From Marinobacterium arenosum (GTDB lineage Bacteria; Pseudomonadota; Gammaproteobacteria; Pseudomonadales; Balneatricaceae), in contig NZ_JAILYN010000039.1 in assembly GCF_019795155.1 (NCBI RefSeq), forward strand, positions 1 through 44,251: a DNA stretch of 44,251 nt. The letters run 5' to 3'. A program made the translations under genes and the position numbers. Numbering within the stretch: the stretch's first letter is position 1; each line of letters opens with the position of its first letter. This document shows positions 7,823 through 16,211 of the stretch, one piece after another. Under the pieces are notes generated by a model. It was not told the DNA's origin, did not search any database, and saw nothing but the letters and a program-made list of their open reading frames with translations.

Positions 7823-8269
7823 TCAGGCGGCCAGCACTGGCGCGATCGGTTCGCGTCTCAGCATAAATTCGCGGTAGGCCTCCGGTACCGGCGCCTTCTG
7901 GTTGGTGCGGTAGTCCAGGCAGACCAGCACCCCCTCCCCTTCGGCGGCGATACGGCCATGCTCCAGGCTGTAGACCACCTGCTGCATGGTGAACCGGTCC
8001 TGCTCGATGCGGGTCACCCGCGCCGCCGCAATCACATTGCCGGGGTAGGTCAGCGGAATCCGGTAACGGATCGAGCTGTCGCGCAGAATCGGGCCGACGC
8101 CGGTCTGCTCCTTCACCTCGGCGTAGTTGCAACACTCTAGGTAGGCCATGCGGGCCGATTCGAAATGGCGCAGGTACACCAGGTTGTTGACGTGCTGGAA
8201 GGCATCCATGTCGCCCCAGGCGATCGGGATCTCCAGCTGCACCGGGTAGTCGTTCAACAGCTCAATCAT
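7823..8269 (-). CDS. Acyl-CoA thioesterase, YbgC/4HBT hot-dog family
   Basis: A 148-residue hot-dog-fold thioesterase, cytosolic, that probably hydrolyses acyl-CoA. The family motif is IAWGDMDAFQHVNNLVYLRHF (about 17-37): the Asp after WG is the expected catalytic residue and HVNN is diagnostic. It continues with SIRYRIPLTYPG and MQQVVYSLEHGRIAAEGEGVLVC, typical central strands. Length is normal for the family. It is divergent from the LysR gene at 8431, which may regulate it, and it is followed by a clear terminator. The exact acyl substrate cannot be told from the sequence. Confidence 0.85.
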   Translation of the reverse strand: MIELLNDYPVQLEIPIAWGDMDAFQHVNNLVYLRHFESARMAYLECCNYAEVKEQTGVGPILRDSSIRYRIPLTYPGNVIAAARVTRIEQDRFTMQQVVYSLEHGRIAAEGEGVLVCLDYRTNQKAPVPEAYREFMLRREPIAPVLAA

Positions 8270-8430
8270 TTTGTTTACTCCTGTATAACCCTGCGCCGTC
8301 GGGTACTTTGCTTGAACACGAGTTAATTTTTAGCGCCAACGCCGAAATAAGTGAAATCTTTAATCTTTATATTTGAAATAAATCTGATTTATAGGATGAT
8401 CGAAAAACGTCCAACCAGTAGGAAACCAAG

Positions 8431-9303
8431 ATGGAGATTCGGCAGCTACGTTACTTTCTGGCAGTGCAGGAGAGCGGCAGCTTTACCCAGGCCGCCAAAC
8501 AGCTTTACGTCACCCAGCCGGCGCTGTCCGCCGCGATCAAGGCGCTGGAGGAGGAACTCGGTTGCGCGCTGCTGAAACGCCAACCGAAGCGGGTCACGCT
8601 GACGCCGGCGGGGCTGCGTTTTCGCGACCGGGCGTTCTCGATCCTGGCGGAGGTCAACGCCGCCCGTAAGGAGCTGAGCCAGCAGGCCGATCTGCGCAGC
8701 CTGCGTATCGGCGTGCTCGGCACCCTGAACGTGCCGCCGGTAAAACAGTTGCTGGCGGAGTTCGCCGCCACCTACCCGGAGATCGAACTGCAGCTGCAGA
8801 ACAGCAGCCTGGACGGCCTGGCCCAGCTGCTGGGCCAGGACAAGGTCGACCTGCTGCTGACCACCCTGACCGGCGACGAACGCTCCGACACTAGTCTGCC
8901 GCTGTTCCAGGAGCGCTACCTGATGCTGGTCTCCCGCCAGCACCCGCTGGCGACCCGCGCCAGCGTACACCTGGCCGACCTGCACGGCATCCCGTTCGTG
9001 TTGCGCAAGAATTGCGAGGTGTTGAGCGAGGCACAGCGGGTATTCCTGACCGAGCAGGCGCAGCCGCATATCAGCTGCCGCACCGACCAGGACGACTGGG
9101 CGCTGACCATGATCCGCGCCGGCCGGGCCGCCGGCATCATGGCGGAGAGTGTCGACAGCCCGGATCTGGTCAAGATACCGATCGTCGATTTCGGCCTGCT
9201 GCGTACCGTCGGCTGCCAGTGGCGCAGCCATTCCAGCCAGCCCTGCGTGCAGCAGTTCACTACCTTTGCCGCCCAGTACGACTGGCGTCGGTCAATTCGA
9301 TGA
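8431..9303 (+). CDS. LysR-family transcriptional regulator
   Basis: A 290-residue LysR regulator. The N-terminal winged helix-turn-helix covers residues 1-60 (MEIRQLRYFLAVQESGSFT, then AAKQLYVTQPALSAAIKALE). Residues 90-285 form the periplasmic-binding-protein-like effector domain beginning LRIGVLGTLN. It lies head-to-head with the thioesterase gene across a 160-base AT-rich gap, the usual layout for a LysR regulator and its target. The effector is unknown. Confidence 0.9.
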   Translation: MEIRQLRYFLAVQESGSFTQAAKQLYVTQPALSAAIKALEEELGCALLKRQPKRVTLTPAGLRFRDRAFSILAEVNAARKELSQQADLRSLRIGVLGTLNVPPVKQLLAEFAATYPEIELQLQNSSLDGLAQLLGQDKVDLLLTTLTGDERSDTSLPLFQERYLMLVSRQHPLATRASVHLADLHGIPFVLRKNCEVLSEAQRVFLTEQAQPHISCRTDQDDWALTMIRAGRAAGIMAESVDSPDLVKIPIVDFGLLRTVGCQWRSHSSQPCVQQFTTFAAQYDWRRSIR

Positions 9304-9376
9304 GATAACGCGAGCGGCCCGGTTCAACGACAGCAGATATTTCTGCCTATAAGTTCAAGTGATATGCTCTGCCGCT

Positions 9377-10321
9377 ATGGAACTGTCCCGTATCAACCTG
9401 AACCTGCTGCTGTCGCTTTACCAGCTATTGCGCACCCGTAGCGTCACCGCCGCCGCGGCGGCCCAGCATGTCACCCAACCGGCGATGAGCCGCAACCTGG
9501 CGCAATTGCGCCAGATCCTGGCCGATCCGCTGCTGGTACGGGTCGGCAACGAGATGCAGCGCACGCCGCGCGGCGAGGCGCTCTGGCAGCAGTTGCCGGA
9601 GCTGCTGAACCAGCTGGAGAGCCTGCTGGTGCCCAGCGAGTTTCAGCCGGCCGGCTATCGCGGCCAGTTCAATATCGCGGTGACCGACTACATCACCCAG
9701 CAGATCCTGCCGCCGCTGATCGCCGCATTGCAGGACGATGCGCCGGGCATCGACCTGCATTTCCACCTCTGGCAGCCGGGCATGCTGGAAGACCTGCGCC
9801 AGGGCCGGCTCGACCTGGCCGCCTGCATCCTCGACGAGGTGCCGGACGATATCTACGGCCGCCAGGTCGGCAAGGACGGCTTCAGCTGCCTGCTGTCGCC
9901 CGACCATCCGCTGGCCGGTCAACCGCTGCTGCTGGAGGACTATATCGAGCAGTCGCACCTGGCGGTCAGCGCCGGCGGCGACAAGAACCGCACCGTCGAC
10001 GAGGCGCTGGCCCGGCTCGGCCTGAGCCGCCGGGTCAAACTGACCGTACCGTTCATCCACTCGGCACTAGCGATCACCGCCCGCAGCCGCTACCTGCTGA
10101 CCCTGCCGAACCATATCGTGCACAACCTGCAGGCGCAGTACGGCCTGGTGCGCCAGCCGCTGCCGGCCGAGCTGCAGATCGACCCGACCCGCTACTACCT
10201 GATCTGGCACCGCCGTCAGCACCAGGACCCGGCCCACCGCTACCTGCGCGAGCGGCTGTTCGCCGCGCTGAACGACAGCCAGGCAGAGCCGATCGAGGTT
10301 CCGCTCGCTCGCAGCTCTTAA
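9377..10321 (+). CDS. LysR-family regulator, NodD/LeuO-like branch (copy 1)
   Basis: A 314-residue LysR regulator. I start it at the ATG at 9377, because the family consensus begins with MELSRINLNLLLSLYQLL; the GTG at 9359 adds six residues without homology. The helix-turn-helix contains VTQPAMSRNLAQLRQIL, followed by the branch motif DPLLVRVGNEM. The effector domain includes FNIAVTDYI and a SAGGDKNRTVDEAL loop. It is clearly paralogous to the gene at 12290-13219 (shared TDY, GGDK and DPAHR-LRE segments). It is followed by a LysE-type exporter in the same direction, its likely target. Confidence 0.9.
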   Translation: MELSRINLNLLLSLYQLLRTRSVTAAAAAQHVTQPAMSRNLAQLRQILADPLLVRVGNEMQRTPRGEALWQQLPELLNQLESLLVPSEFQPAGYRGQFNIAVTDYITQQILPPLIAALQDDAPGIDLHFHLWQPGMLEDLRQGRLDLAACILDEVPDDIYGRQVGKDGFSCLLSPDHPLAGQPLLLEDYIEQSHLAVSAGGDKNRTVDEALARLGLSRRVKLTVPFIHSALAITARSRYLLTLPNHIVHNLQAQYGLVRQPLPAELQIDPTRYYLIWHRRQHQDPAHRYLRERLFAALNDSQAEPIEVPLARSS

Positions 10322-10525
10322 CCAGCTCCTTGCTTACCGCTTGTAGCTAGCAGCTCCCGCAAGGTCATAACTCAGACTTATAACCTGCATCAGAATAGAG
10401 GATTAGTCCGCTATCGGCCTTCACTCTAGACTTGCGCCATAAGTTATCGGACAGCCGTTCAACATTTCGGTGAACGGACACCCGGTATCAATCTCTTCAA
10501 TTTCCGGTTCAGAAGGATGTAGACG

Positions 10526-11122
10526 ATGCTGGAATGGCTGTTGCTGGCGGGTGTGATGTTGATGGGCGCGATGATTCCCGGCGCCAATACCGCAGTGGTG
10601 TTGCGCAATACCCTGAACGGCTCGCAGCGCGACGGCATGATCACCGCGCTGGGTCTGGCGACCGCGCTGGCGATCCACGTCAGCCTGTCGATCGTCGGCC
10701 TGGCGGCGATCATCAGCGAAACCCCGTCGCTGTACCAGGCGATCCGTTGGCTGGGCAGCGCCTACCTGCTCTACATGGGCGTCACCTACATGCTGACCAA
10801 GCCGGCCGCCGACGGTAACGGCGGGGCCAGCCGCAGCCGCAACCCGTTCCTCAGCGGCCTGATGGTCAGCCTGTTCAACCCCAAGGTACTGATCATGTTC
10901 GTGGCGCTGTTCAGCCAGATCCTGCAGCAGGAACAGAGCTGGAGCCTGAAACTGCTGTACGGCGTCACCCCGGTGGTAATGGAGTTCACCTGGCTGACGC
11001 TGATCATCACCCTGCTGACCCGCCCGTCGGTACAGCAGGGGCTGCAGCGGGTCCGCAACCGGCTGGAGCGGACCATCGGCGCGGCGCTGGTACTGCTGGG
11101 GATCAAGCTGGGAATCGGTTAA
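10526..11122 (+). CDS. LysE/RhtB-family amino-acid exporter
   Basis: A 198-residue inner-membrane exporter with about six transmembrane helices. The N-terminal LysE signature appears as GAMIPGANTAVVLRNTLNG; note PGAN rather than the common PGPN. The central SGLMVSLFNPKVLIMFVALF motif is also typical. The start is the ATG at 10526, with AAGGA eight bases upstream. It lies downstream of the LysR gene at 9377. Substrates of the family are basic or hydroxy amino acids and other metabolites; none can be assigned here. The last codons (GIKLGIG plus stop) recur in the tandem repeat that follows. Confidence 0.88.
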   Translation: MLEWLLLAGVMLMGAMIPGANTAVVLRNTLNGSQRDGMITALGLATALAIHVSLSIVGLAAIISETPSLYQAIRWLGSAYLLYMGVTYMLTKPAADGNGGASRSRNPFLSGLMVSLFNPKVLIMFVALFSQILQQEQSWSLKLLYGVTPVVMEFTWLTLIITLLTRPSVQQGLQRVRNRLERTIGAALVLLGIKLGIG

Positions 11123-11482
11123 TTCGATTCCTGGCGCTAGCAGATGTGGGAGGCGCGCTCCGCATGGTCCGGCAATCCGGCGATTATTCCCGGTTCGTAG
11201 ATTGGGCTGAGCTCGGCGAAGCCCAACCTACCCTTCTGGGTATCAAGCAGGGAATCGGTTAATTCAGAGCCGGCAGGTACCTGCGGGAATTCGATGTGGG
11301 AGGCGAGCCCCGCGGCGATTATTCCCTGTTCGCAGATTGGGCTGAGCTCAGCGAAGCCCAACCTACCCTTCTGGGGATCAAGCTGGGAATTGGTTAATTC
11401 AGAGCCGGCAGATACCTGCGGGAGTTCGATGTGGAAGGCGTTCCCCGCGTTGTTCGGTAATCCGGCGATAATTCCACAATCG
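11095..11482. repeat. Tandem repeat of 135-140 bp, about three copies, seeded from the lysE tail
   Basis: A unit beginning TCTGGGGATCAAGC and GGGAATCGGTTAATTC occurs at 11095 (inside the exporter gene), 11235 and 11370. Each unit repeats the final codons and stop of the exporter. Copies 1 and 2 then carry a GATGTGGGAGGCG stretch, a GCGATTATTCCC stretch and a REP-like hairpin TTGGGCTGAGCT...AGCCCAACCTAC (11202-11230 and 11337-11365). Copy 3 is cut short before that hairpin. No gene is otherwise present between 11123 and 11549. Confidence 0.85.
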
Positions 11483-11549
11483 CCGCGAGACGCGCCTCCC
11501 ACTACTCTCCCACTACTCTTAGTTTTCCCGCCATCCCGCTTATAACTTG

Positions 11550-12161
11550 TCAGAGCGTCACCACCCGTACTGCCAGCGCCAGCATGATGCCGCCGGTGAT
11601 CCGGTCGAGCCATATCGACTGGCGCTGTAGCCGGCTCAGCACCGCCGAGTGCGACAGCAGCACCGCCACTAGCAGATACCAGCCGGCGTCGATCCCGGCA
11701 GCAGTAGCGGTCATCAGCAGCTGCGCCTGCAGCGAATCGGCCTGGCCGACGAACTGCGAGAACAGCGCGATGAAAAACAGCGCCAGTTTCGGATTCAGCA
11801 GCGAGATCATCAGCCCCTCCAGGCCGGCCTGCCAGACCGGCGCCGGTGCGCAATCCGCCACCTGCAGCGCGCCGCCACCGCCGGAGCGCAGCGCCTTGAT
11901 CCCCAGCCAGGCCAGATAGCCGGCACCGCCCCAGGTCAGCCACTGGAACAGCTGCGGCGACTGGCTCAGCAGCAGCGCCAATCCCCAGATGGTCAGCAGT
12001 GCCCAGAGGCCTACGCCGGCGCCGTGGCAGAGCGCCGCCGCCATGCCGTGGCGGCGCGAGTGCTTGACGGTCTGGCGCACCACCACCGCCAGGCTGGGGC
12101 CCGGCGTAATCGCTCCCAATAGACAGAGTGCGGCAATCGGCAGCCAGTGGCTCAGGGTCAT
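11550..12161 (-). CDS. LysE/RhtB-family amino-acid exporter
   Basis: A 203-residue membrane protein with about six transmembrane segments. The signature AITPGPSLAVVVRQTVKHSR is near the N terminus and GLMISLLNPKLALFFIALFSQF is central. It is a paralogue of the exporter at 10526 and faces it tail-to-tail across the tandem repeat. Upstream, in the same direction, lies the LysR gene at 12290-13219, its probable regulator. The substrate is unknown. Confidence 0.88.
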   Translation of the reverse strand: MTLSHWLPIAALCLLGAITPGPSLAVVVRQTVKHSRRHGMAAALCHGAGVGLWALLTIWGLALLLSQSPQLFQWLTWGGAGYLAWLGIKALRSGGGGALQVADCAPAPVWQAGLEGLMISLLNPKLALFFIALFSQFVGQADSLQAQLLMTATAAGIDAGWYLLVAVLLSHSAVLSRLQRQSIWLDRITGGIMLALAVRVVTL

Positions 12162-12289
12162 CGTCTTGCTCCTTGTACAAATAGACCGGCCGGTGACCGG
12201 CGATACGGCTCAAATAATTTTGAAAGCAGTCTACCGATTAGCAGGCCATGCAAGAAATGACGATTTTAGATTCGCATCATGATTCAATA

Positions 12290-13219
12290 TCATGACCTGA
12301 TTTGATGATCGCCCGGCGAATAGAGCGAGCTGCGCATCGCCTCGGCCAGCAGCTCGCGCAGCCAGCGGTGCGCCGGATCGTGATCGTGCAGCAGATGCCA
12401 GAACAGGTGGTAGCGGTTCTCCGGTACCGCCAGCGGTAGCGGCCGGCTGGTCAGCGGGTAATGACGGGCGGCATTGCGGGCGATATGGGCCGGCACCACC
12501 AGCAACCGGTCGCTGTCGGCCAGCACGCTGAACGCCGCCGAGAAGAACGGCACCTCGAAGGCGATCCGCCGGCTGAAGCCCTGGCTTTTCAGCGCCCGGT
12601 CGAGAAAGGAGTCCTTGTCGCCACCGCTGCTGATCCGGATGTAGGGATAACTCAGCAACGCCTCCAGCGTCGGGCGCGGCTCGGCCGTCAGCGGATGATC
12701 GGCCGCCATCAGGCAAACCGGATAATCCTGCCCCAGTGGGATGCTGCGTAGCGTGTCGGGTAACTGGTTATGAGTGGTGGAGGCCAGATCGATCGGCAGC
12801 TGGCCGAGCCGGCCGAGCCACTCCGGCTGCCACATCCGGTAGCTGATATCGAGCTGCGGCGCTTCACGGTGTAGCCGGCTCAGCACCGCCGGAAAGATGA
12901 ACTGGGCCACGTAGTCGGTGCAGGCAAACACGAAGCGGCGGCTGCACCGGGCCGGCTCGAACGGCGGCTCGCCACGCAGCTCGTCGACCCGCGCCAGGAT
13001 ATCGCACACCTGCGGTAACAGCTGCTGGGCACGGGCGGTCAACAGCAGGTCGTTGCCCTCACGCACTAGCAGCGGGTCTTGAAAGTAATCACGCAATTGC
13101 GCCAGCTGGCGGCTCATCGCCGACTGGGTCAAATGCAGTTGCTCGGCGGCGCGGGTCACGTGGCGCTCCTGCAACAGCTGCTTCAGTGCCCGCAACAGAT
13201 TCAGATTAAGCTGTTCCAT
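12290..13219 (-). CDS. LysR-family regulator, NodD/LeuO-like branch (copy 2)
   Basis: A 309-residue LysR regulator. The N terminus MEQLNLNLLRALKQLLQE leads to a helix-turn-helix with LTQSAMSRQLAQLRDYF and then DPLLVREGNDL. The effector domain carries FACTDYVAQF and SSGGDKDSFLDRAL. It shares the same landmark segments as the regulator at 9377, so the two probably arose by duplication along with their exporters. It sits between two leftward LysE-type genes, 34 bases after one and 128 bases before the other. Confidence 0.9.
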   Translation of the reverse strand: MEQLNLNLLRALKQLLQERHVTRAAEQLHLTQSAMSRQLAQLRDYFQDPLLVREGNDLLLTARAQQLLPQVCDILARVDELRGEPPFEPARCSRRFVFACTDYVAQFIFPAVLSRLHREAPQLDISYRMWQPEWLGRLGQLPIDLASTTHNQLPDTLRSIPLGQDYPVCLMAADHPLTAEPRPTLEALLSYPYIRISSGGDKDSFLDRALKSQGFSRRIAFEVPFFSAAFSVLADSDRLLVVPAHIARNAARHYPLTSRPLPLAVPENRYHLFWHLLHDHDPAHRWLRELLAEAMRSSLYSPGDHQIRS

Positions 13220-13252
13220 AGCGCTCCATTGCGCCCGTTCCCGCCGCCCGCG

Positions 13253-13888
13253 TCAAGCCAGCTGTTGCATCGCCCCGTTGGCCAGCAACATCAGCCCGAA
13301 GCCACCCAGCAGCAGCAGGGTCAGCTGTTGCAATCGCGTGGCCCACTGCTGCAGCCGCAGCTGTACCCAGCGCAGCCGCAGCAGACAGGCCAGCAGCGCG
13401 AACCAGAGCAGCGCCAGCAGGGTGAACTCGGCCACCAGCGCCTGCTTGAACCAATCCGGCATCTCGGCCGACAGCACCCCGGTCAGCAGGCTGATGAAAT
13501 ACAGGTAGGCCTTCGGGTTCAACAGGTTGCACAACAGGCCCTGGGTAAAGGCCCGGCGCGACGACAGCTGATCCTGTTCGCTGCGGTTCAGCTTGGGCGC
13601 ACTGAGGCCGCGCCAGCCCTGTACCGAGATCCACAGCAGGTAGCCGCCGCAGATCAACGGCAGCCACAGTTGCAGCATCGGCATCACCGCCAACAGCGGC
13701 TGGCCGGCGTAGACCACCAGCGCCGAATGCCAGAGGATCGCCACCGCGATACCGGCCGCCAGCGCGAAGGCCACCGGCAACCGGTTGCCCAGCGCGGTAC
13801 GCAGCATCAGCAGGAAGTCCGGTCCCGGCGCCATCAGCATCAGCCAGTGAAACAGCCCCAGTGCGATCAGTTGTTCGAGCAACCCCAT
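13253..13888 (-). CDS. LysE/RhtC-family exporter
   Basis: A 211-residue membrane exporter. The family motif is LMLMAPGPDFLLMLRTALGN (17-36), followed by a GIAVAILWHSALVVYAG helix and a central LLCNLLNPKAYLYFISLLTG. The C-terminal part is Leu/Gln-rich and ends in a hydrophobic helix. GAGAGGGG precedes the ATG at 13888. It is the first gene of a leftward run exporter-LysR-exporter. Amino-acid or homoserine-lactone-like efflux is the family role; specificity cannot be read. Confidence 0.87.
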   Translation of the reverse strand: MGLLEQLIALGLFHWLMLMAPGPDFLLMLRTALGNRLPVAFALAAGIAVAILWHSALVVYAGQPLLAVMPMLQLWLPLICGGYLLWISVQGWRGLSAPKLNRSEQDQLSSRRAFTQGLLCNLLNPKAYLYFISLLTGVLSAEMPDWFKQALVAEFTLLALLWFALLACLLRLRWVQLRLQQWATRLQQLTLLLLGGFGLMLLANGAMQQLA

Positions 13889-14347
13889 AGCAATCCCCTC
13901 TCTATCATTGGTAGCCGATTATGGCCGATCGCTTTACAGCGGCCTTGTAGAAAATTGCAGTGATTTTTTTGGTTTTGTCAGGTGTATAGCTCTTTGCATG
14001 GCCGGCCATGCCTAAAATACTGTTCGGTTAATACAATGCCGTTTGTGGATGAAGAAAATCCTGCTATCGGATTGGCCCTCATTGTAGGGCGTACTCGGTG
14101 TGCCCTTTGGGTATCAGTGCACCACCTCCGCAGGCGGTTATGGAGCCCTGCGGGCTCCTGGTCGACTGAAGTCAACCCTACACTCACCGTCGCCGTTACT
14201 TAAGTGAACTGCATTACGGGCATGCCCGGGTTGTTTTGACAGCCGCCACTTAAAAATATATTTTACTTACATCTTAAAGCCACACCCGCCACGAACAGCT
14301 CAGCCGGCAGGCTGATCTGTTCAACCGTTGCCAGGGAGAATCTGCTC
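13889..14347. repeat. Intergenic region with REP-like hairpins
   Basis: No supported gene in 459 bases. Positions about 14075-14195 hold a dense group of palindromes: GGAGCCC-TG-CGGGCTCC (14142-14158) and GTCGACTGAAGTCAAC (14161-14176), framed by TGTAGGG and CCCTACA ends (14084-14090 and 14176-14182). This pattern resembles widespread intergenic repeat units of gammaproteobacteria. AT-rich sequence at 14245-14275 may hold the norE promoter, but I cannot fix its boxes. Confidence 0.5.
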
Positions 14348-14947
14348 ATGCAAGCACCATCAATGGCCGCCAACGACACCTCCCTACCCGGCCCCCATCG
14401 TCTGCCCGGTGACCTGGTGATGTGGCTGTTCATCCTGATGGAATTAACCGTCTTTGCGATGATGTTCCTGCTGTTCAGCTGGATGCGCAGCAGCGAGCGG
14501 GAACTGTTCCTGGCCGGTCAGCAACTGCTTCACCCTCAGGCCGGACTGATCAACACCCTGGCGCTGATCAGCGCCAGCGGCCTGGTGGCCCAGGGGGTGA
14601 TCGACAACCGTCGTCAGCGCCAACGGCGCGCGGCGCTCTGGCTGTTCGGCTCACTGCTGGCCGCCTCGGTTTATGTGCTGGTCAAGTGCTGGGAGTACTG
14701 GCAGCTGGGCAGTGCCGGCTACGGCCTCAGCAGCAACCACTTTTTCATGGGGTACTTCCTGCTAACCGGCTTCCACCTGATGCACGTGCTGCTCGGCATG
14801 GTAATCCTGGCCTACATGGCACTGAAACTGAGACGCCATGGCTACGGCCCGGATGATGCCAACGGACTGGAGAGCGGCGCCTGCTACTGGCATATGGTCG
14901 ATCTGGTCTGGGTGCTCCTGTTCCCAATCGTCTACGTGATACGCTGA
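14348..14947 (+). CDS. norE: NorE, cytochrome c oxidase subunit III-like protein
   Basis: A 199-residue polytopic membrane protein of the heme-copper oxidase subunit III family, matching NorE in length. Landmarks are LPGDLVMWLFILMELTVFAM in helix 1, SSNHFFMGYFLLTGFHLMHVL in the middle, and ACYWHMVDLVWVLLFPIVYVIR at the end, giving about five helices. GGGAGA sits a short way before the ATG. NorE supports nitric oxide reductase activity in denitrifiers. No norCB, norQ or norD is in the window, so its partner lies elsewhere or it serves another terminal oxidase. Its stop overlaps norF by one base. Confidence 0.82.
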   Translation: MQAPSMAANDTSLPGPHRLPGDLVMWLFILMELTVFAMMFLLFSWMRSSERELFLAGQQLLHPQAGLINTLALISASGLVAQGVIDNRRQRQRRAALWLFGSLLAASVYVLVKCWEYWQLGSAGYGLSSNHFFMGYFLLTGFHLMHVLLGMVILAYMALKLRRHGYGPDDANGLESGACYWHMVDLVWVLLFPIVYVIR

Positions 14948-15192
14948 TGAACGCTCATACCCCCCTACTCTGGCTGACACTGATCCTACTGACGCTGATC
15001 AGCTACGCACTGACCGACAGCTCGACGCTGCCCTGGATCACCGGGGTCATTGTGGCGCTGACCGCCGTAAAAGGATTGATGATCGTCGATGGCTTTATGG
15101 AGTTGCGTGGCGTGCGTCATTGGCTGCGCCGCTGCATGAACCTGTACTGCCCGGTGCTGGGGCTGTTGATCTGGCTGCTGGTGAGCCGGTAA
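14947..15192 (+). CDS. norF: NorF-like small membrane protein (oxidase subunit IV type)
   Basis: An 81-residue membrane protein with three predicted helices (LLWLTLILLTLISYAL, ITGVIVALTAVKGLMIVDGF, YCPVLGLLIWLLV). The GLMIVDGFMELRG segment is typical of the NorF / prokaryotic oxidase subunit IV family. The ATG shares a base with the norE stop (TGATG), so the genes are translationally coupled. It is expected to act with NorE in the inner membrane. Confidence 0.78.
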   Translation: MNAHTPLLWLTLILLTLISYALTDSSTLPWITGVIVALTAVKGLMIVDGFMELRGVRHWLRRCMNLYCPVLGLLIWLLVSR

Positions 15193-15206
15193 ACGAACGC
15201 CCCCGA

Positions 15207-16022
15207 TCAGCTTTCGCTGTAATTGGACGGCGCCACGCCATTGGCCTTACGGAAGGCGCGTACGAAATGGCTCTGGTCGTAAAAGCCGGCCTGCATGGCG
15301 GCATCGCAGACCCGCTCGCCCCTCCGCAGCAGGCGGCGGCCATAGTCGATCCGCAATGACAGCAGGTAGGCGTGCGGCGTCATGCCGACGCTGGCGCGGA
15401 AGCGGCGCAGAAACTGGTAACTGCTCAGGCCGAACAATGCCGCCAGCTCCTCCAGCCGGTGCTTGCCGGCCAGATCGGCCATCAGGTAATCGCGCAACCG
15501 GGCCAACTGCGCCGGACTCAAGCCGTCGTTGATTTGCAGCGGTCGCAGGGCGGCATAGCGCGCGAACAGCTGCTCCATGCAGTCCAGGTACTCGGCCTGC
15601 CAGGCCAACGGTTGCAGCTCCGCCTGACGGGCCTGGCCATGCAGTTGCAGCAACCGCCGGTACAACAGCGGATCCTCCACCAGCGGCTGGCTGAACCAAA
15701 GCTCGCCATGTCGCTCCGCCAGTGCGGCATGCAGCTCACTGACCAGTTCCGGCTCCAGTCGCAGCACATGCACCTGATAACCGCGCTCGTCCCGGGCGAA
15801 CCCCTCATGCACCTCGTCGGGGTTGACCAACGCCAGGCTGTTCGGCGCCAGCGCATAACGGCGGTTGCGGTTGCTGTACAGCTGCACGCCGTAGCTGACG
15901 ATGCCGACATGGTAGTCGAGATGCACATGAGGATCGAAACTGAAACTGCGGATGTGCGCCTGCGCCAGTTCGAGGCCCGGGGTCAGCAGTGGCGTTCGGG
16001 TGTGGATCTGATCAACAGTCAT
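15207..16022 (-). CDS. AraC-family transcriptional regulator
   Basis: A 271-residue regulator. Residues 1-150 form an AraC-type cupin sensor domain (SFSFDPHVHLDYHVGIVSYG; then SLALVNPDEVHEGFARDERG). Residues 170-268 carry the double helix-turn-helix: LEELAALFGLSSYQFLRRFR and the second helix pair ending AGFYDQSHFVRAFRKANGV. It is tail-to-tail with norF and divergent from the LysR gene at 16212. Length is normal. The ligand is unknown; AraC proteins of this type often control exporters or small-molecule catabolism. Confidence 0.9.
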   Translation of the reverse strand: MTVDQIHTRTPLLTPGLELAQAHIRSFSFDPHVHLDYHVGIVSYGVQLYSNRNRRYALAPNSLALVNPDEVHEGFARDERGYQVHVLRLEPELVSELHAALAERHGELWFSQPLVEDPLLYRRLLQLHGQARQAELQPLAWQAEYLDCMEQLFARYAALRPLQINDGLSPAQLARLRDYLMADLAGKHRLEELAALFGLSSYQFLRRFRASVGMTPHAYLLSLRIDYGRRLLRRGERVCDAAMQAGFYDQSHFVRAFRKANGVAPSNYSES

Positions 16023-16211
16023 GGCATCAGCATCGGTAACGGGGCAGCTGTATCAAAGTTACGAATCCCAAGTCTAACCGAGCCAACGGGCTCTGCCTTG
16101 GAAAAAATTTCAGAGTTCGAACCCAACACTTGTTTTACTCGCCCTGCGGCCCAAAATAAGCACTTCCCGGCGCCTATCCTAGTAGTAGCGCCGGACTGTT
16201 CAGGAGTGATT

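Noticed and set aside
13079-13963. 294-codon plus-strand frame
   Set aside because: Gln/Arg-rich shadow of the leftward LysR and LysE genes.
14348-15192. Terminal oxidase operon
   Set aside because: Only subunit III- and IV-like proteins occur; no subunit I or II is next to them, so norEF is the better reading.
15372-16211. N-terminal extension of the LysR gene at 16212
   Set aside because: It is antisense to the AraC gene; the LysR homology and the ribosome site begin at 16212.
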